In this document: piece by piece, positions 59,706-64,000 of the stretch
Layout of the letters: each line of letters begins with the position of its first letter
How positions within the stretch are numbered: position 1 is the stretch's first letter
NCBI RefSeq assembly: GCF_037975245.1
Contig: NC_092565.1
Span: forward strand, 17,461,999 to 17,525,998
DNA from: Apostichopus japonicus
Lineage: Eukaryota > Echinodermata > Holothuroidea > Aspidochirotida > Stichopodidae
DNA: 64,000 bases
Direction: 5' to 3'
The notes under the pieces: model-generated
What the model was told of the DNA's origin: nothing
The model's database searches: none
What the model saw: only the letters and a program-made list of their open reading frames with translations
Translations under genes and position numbers: made by a program

Positions 59706-62700
59706 TTTTGCATATGCAATAACATTTTAATTAGCATGGAACCATCAACGCTCGTCACTGTTAGGTAATGAGAATATTGATTAATGTAAGGCCAAAACAC
59801 CATCTAAGAGCTATATATATTACGTTTTCATTTATATATATATATATATGTATATTTATATACATATAGAGAGAGAGTAAAATATGAATAAAGTAAGAAA
59901 TACGACACGTTTCACGTTTTGTAGGTCATAATTCAAGCAGTAGACATGCTTCTTAAAGATACTCGGGCAAACGGTGAAGTATCCGGCCTTGACTCCACGA
60001 TATGCTACCTAACTCAGTTATCATCGAAACTTACCAGTATTGGGTATTAAAGTAAAACAGAAAGAGTTGACAAGTTTTAATTTAAGATTCGGAACATTGT
60101 GGCCATGTATCAATGTTTGTATCAGTTTTGTTTAAATTTCTTTAATGCTAAAACATGTGACCTAATATTTATCTGTATCATATTTCTGAGTACTTCACAC
60201 TCACACAGTTCTGTTAGAAAAGGTAAATCTCCAACTTTTGGTTGCTAGAATACCGGTTGTCTTATATTTGGTAACTTATTTTATGTATATATTGTGAGGA
60301 TACTAAATCATATTAACTTTAATTCAAGTTACGAATATGTTATAGATTTAACAATTCATTCAAGTTGTAACATCAAACAACTTTTTTTTTTGACTTGTTC
60401 CGTTGCCTTAGTGACAAGAAACCCGTCTGCACAGAGTTATTCGAAACCAGTTACTTCATCTTAAAAATGGTATGGCTTTAGTAATAAAAAACATTGAAAG
60501 GACTTTTCCGCCATTTCTCTCGAAGTAAGAAATAAACAAATCATTATTCAAAATGTTTATCTTGTTTCTTCAATGTTAAGGGTCCGTGTGTTTATTACAT
60601 TCCGGGCAATATAGGTTTGCAGCTAAAATGATGAATTTATATGTGTTATTGCGCTTAGCAATGTTCATTCAGTCTTCTTGGTGGTTATATTATGTTTGTT
60701 CTCAGCCTGTTCGTGTTGTGTTCTTTGTTGGTAAGCATTTATCGAAATTTGGGCAAGCTAAACTTGAACTTGCTCACGTACTAGCTATATTTGGAAATCT
60801 GCATATTATAGCTCTTCCATTATATAATCATTGAATGTATTTATACAAATCATGTAAAATTCAGTTTATCTTTCCCAATTTCATGAAGCATTGTAGCGTT
60901 CTATGAAGGTTTTTAAAGTACCGGTTCCACTGACACCTATCCAATTTTCCCCATATTCAGTACATTTGTTTTGTGTGATACTCTTATTCATAATCTGTTG
61001 AAATTCAGCTCCTTTCGTTTCCAAGATATGTACATTTGAAGTTTTGATAAATCTAGGACACTGATTAAATATGTGCAAACTATGGCGTGGAGTTTCGCCC
61101 ATCAATAAGTTAAGCCCTAATTACAAGCCTACAAATATCATTTGAATAATGTATAGTTCCTCTTTTCGAAGAAGACAGTAAAACATTTTTCTTCTAAATC
61201 GTCTAAGCTCACAAACCTTTATTCAGTTTCCTTGAAACGAAAGTTACAAAAATAAAACAATAAACACAACAGATATTTAGGCAGTCACTCTAATTGCATC
61301 ATCAATGTGTATAATTAGCTAATGTTTCTTCATAAAAAATACAATTAATAAAGACTTGTAAAATGGTCAATCTTTGAAAAATTTTGATGGGAGTTGCAAC
61401 TATTTTTATTATTTCTAATGCATATTAGAGTGATTAGGACAATGTTGTTCATAGGTGTCCGTATAGACCTTTAAATAGCAAATGTACCGTACAATAAAAT
61501 AGGTCGTTCAATGTGATCAACTATGGGCAAACGATACATGATAGATATGGAAATGAGAAGAAGACAAACAAACCTTGAAACGTCAAGAAAGGGGTGATAC
61601 ATCCAACATAGTGAGTAAGAATATCATGTTGATAAAGTAGCCTATGTGATATACTACTTTTTGATAGTGAGCAATCGATACTGAAGTTGGCATATCTCGT
61701 TTAATATATAATTTGCTACTGGCGCAATTTATGAAATTACTGCGAGGACATTGATTGACGTGGTTCATGAATAACTCAGAGGAACCATCAAAACTATCAT
61801 TGCCAAATCGAGACATTGGAAATCAAGTAACGTACTATTGTACTTATGTGACAGAAAATTCCCGATAACGGTGACAGACAGGATGTCATTAATATGCAGT
61901 AGAAGTCTACTTTTGAACATTAAAAGTCCTGTTTAGAATTATTTGTGACAGGTGGTACTTTTTTGACATCAGTACCTATTAAACAGAGTATTTCAAATAT
62001 TTATTCAGTCAAACTTTGTTGCACATCTTATAATGCAAAACCTCTTTTCTAGTCTGGTTTAGTCATCTAGAACAGTTAAATGATCGTAGAAACAATGTTT
62101 TACATATACATAAACACACATTCACAGCTATGTTTTACATTCAGAACGAGGATCACATTGTTTTGTTGTTTTTTGTTTCTTCATTGTTCAATATCACCTT
62201 AGAATACCCTTTCACATTGCCCATTAGAACAATAGAATTCTTCAGCGGACGTTGTGATGTTTTGAAATGACGTCTGAGGACTTGGCGTTCCTTTGTTTTA
62301 GAGGCTTCAGTTAGATTACGAAACAAGTGCCCCACGCCTACCCTTACGACACAAACAAATAGATATAAGTGGAATGATTACGTAATTTCCAAAATAGATT
62401 AGATCTATTACTCGATAAAAAATGGCAGCTACTTTAATCCATACACTATTCGTTTAAATTTAAAGAAAAATGACGACCAACTCTATTTGTAACAAAATTG
62501 TAACAAAGATCATTGTTTGAGTTGCGTTTTGGCCGAAACCTATTTTCTTTTAAAATAATATCACAGTTAGTATTTCAGTGCTGATTTAATGTTCATTAAA
62601 GTGAACGAGTTTAGTTAGAACAAATTGTGTACATTTTAAGAAAACATACCAAATCGTTTTAAGTCATCCCAACCTCCTGTTGTCACGTGTTATCGCGTGC

Positions 62701-64000
62701 TTTGAACAAAGAGTAAACAGCGGCAAAAGCTTGAGAAACTGTACTGGCAATTAAAATTCTTTTATATGCGTTAAGCTACCGAACTCATATTTTAACAGAA
62801 AACCAATATGATTTTCAAAAAGGATGAAAACAAGTAAAAGATGTAATTGTAATGTATGCAAAGACAAAAGAAATTTGAAGCAAATAAGAAAAACAAAATT
62901 GCATGATTGATAAAAACATCTTACCGCAGAGTAATCCATTACTTTAGGACGAATGAAAATGCAAGCGATGTTTGAAAATTAGGTATTATGTTACATGTCC
63001 TCTCCTGTTTAGACACCTTGGCTTGATAGTTTCACTGATCCTCCTCCTCCACGCAGGTGACCGAATCCGCCAAATTCTAAATTTGCCGCAACATATTCTG
63101 TTTTAATTTGAAAGGTATATTTCAATGTTGTCTTTCGGTGAGTCAATGTAATTGGCATGATACGTTTCGAGATGTTCACTTGACGCCGTTGCCAAGTTCT
63201 TGTTATAGGATTTGTCTAAGATCGCCATAGTTGTTAGCAGTATATCTACCTCCTTCAAATCGCAGGTTTTATTGGACAAAAACAAGATATCGTCAGTGAT
63301 CGGCTATCCAATCACAAGCGTAGGAACGAAATTGTGTTCAAGTTATATAGCTTTTGTAGTCTGTATAAGCTCCTCTGTGAAGTCAACTTCAAAAGAAGAT
63401 GTGTACAAATCCATAAGTCAGAATTATGACAGCGGTCAAAGTAAAAATAAGGGGACATTCCTAATACAAATTATTCTTACCTTTAAACTTTTGCAGAAAG
63501 CCTTAATTTTTGGCAGTGGTTAAGTAAGATTCGCAAGTTAGGAATTCGAATTCTAGAGGGGAGATTTGAGGAGGCAAATTAAGTTTGATAGTCTGCTGTT
63601 TACCGATGTTCCATAACGTCTCTCAAAAGACGTGCAACACACTTGGGGAATTCTAAAATGTGATACCAATTGAATGCCTTCGAAGATATTATTTCATTTT
63701 CCTTGTAAACATTGTGTTTCTTAAGCCCTAATTGAAGAAATAATCTTTATTTTGTCCATATATTCAGCGGAACTAAGAACCGAATTGGACGGTAAAACCA
63801 TATAAGTCAGGGTTATGATTCTATGGTGACATAATGCTGTGTCTCATGAAAAGGAAGGAAATGAAAGAAGGAAAAGTGGATCGGATCACATCACTTTCAC
63901 CATATATCATTAATGTTAGAAGATAAGACTTGTTTTCAATCACGCTGCCTGATCCTATATACCTGCTAGATTGTCTGATAGAATGAACCACATTCTCAAC
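59706..64000. other. Intergenic, with weak minus-strand exon candidates
   Basis: No gene recognised with confidence. A TA and GA tract lies at 59830-59876. Minus-strand open segments at 60881-61105, 61583-61816 and 63103-63303 look protein-like in composition (cysteines, acidic and polar residues). Only the last shows possible splice borders (see findings). The plus-strand frame at 63212-63523 is its antisense. Confidence 0.4.

Noticed and set aside
60881-61816. Two minus-strand frames sharing the peptide NQCPR, as paralogous exons
   Set aside because: The match ends after five residues. The DNA around it is unrelated, so it is most likely chance.
63212-63523. 103-codon plus-strand frame as a gene
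   Set aside because: Antisense to the weak exon candidate, with serine-rich translation and no motif.

Overview
This looks like non-coding-dominated DNA from an invertebrate animal genome. It is AT-rich (roughly 36% GC by eye) and full of minisatellites, TA and GA microsatellites, poly-C/poly-G tracts, small DNA transposons and a broken LINE, and it shows no prokaryotic gene organisation. The one clear host gene is a rhodopsin-class neuropeptide GPCR of the bombesin/CCHamide type. The receptor type, the CR1/L2-like LINE, tRNA-headed SINE-like sequence and the many hAT-like non-autonomous elements suggest a marine invertebrate, with an echinoderm (possibly a sea cucumber) as my best guess. The species is inference.

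Layout. 1-5.6 kb is intergenic with two degraded tandem repeats (2.85-3.2 and 3.85-4.1 kb). At 5.6-6.26 kb lies the 3' end of a 5'-truncated LINE on the minus strand, abutting a higher-order minisatellite (6.3-6.7 kb, 114-bp unit). Two more minisatellites follow (10.8-11.1 and 12.6-13.1 kb), then a PIF/Harbinger-like MITE (14.65-15.05 kb), a tRNA-headed SINE (18.8-19.07 kb), a 104-108-bp tandem repeat (21.1-21.7 kb) and a nearly perfect 418-bp fold-back (23.8-24.2 kb). The GPCR is at 26.7-27.75 kb on the minus strand. Its exon is preceded by a strong splice acceptor, so its N-terminal exon probably lies upstream.

From 28.8 kb onward there is a series of hAT-like non-autonomous elements: 28.8-29.2, 35.5-37.6 (with a second hAT-like element nested inside it), 44.05-44.43, 50.7-51.1 and 59.5-59.7 kb. 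Four have 8-bp target-site duplications with 7-8 of 8 bases matching, and two older ones match 6 of 8. The same half holds a 258-bp array of 23-mers (40.8-41.05 kb), a tRNA-like sequence (43.1 kb), long TA tracts, a second large hairpin around a TA core (46.17-46.60 kb), a 20-bp HindIII-type minisatellite with an internally duplicated 141-bp block (47.86-48.23 kb) and a 117-bp tandem array (57.2-58.1 kb).

The genes do not work together as a pathway: there is one receptor gene in a landscape of mobile and tandem DNA. The most interesting signals are the nested hAT pair with matching duplications and candidate subterminal transposase-binding repeats, the two giant hairpins, a compact run of hairpins at 34.91-35.15 kb that no recognised feature explains, and an apparent excess of the palindromes TGACGTCA and TAGGCCTA. 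Two possible coding exons on the minus strand (56.1-56.3 and 63.2-63.3 kb) are offered only as weak candidates.
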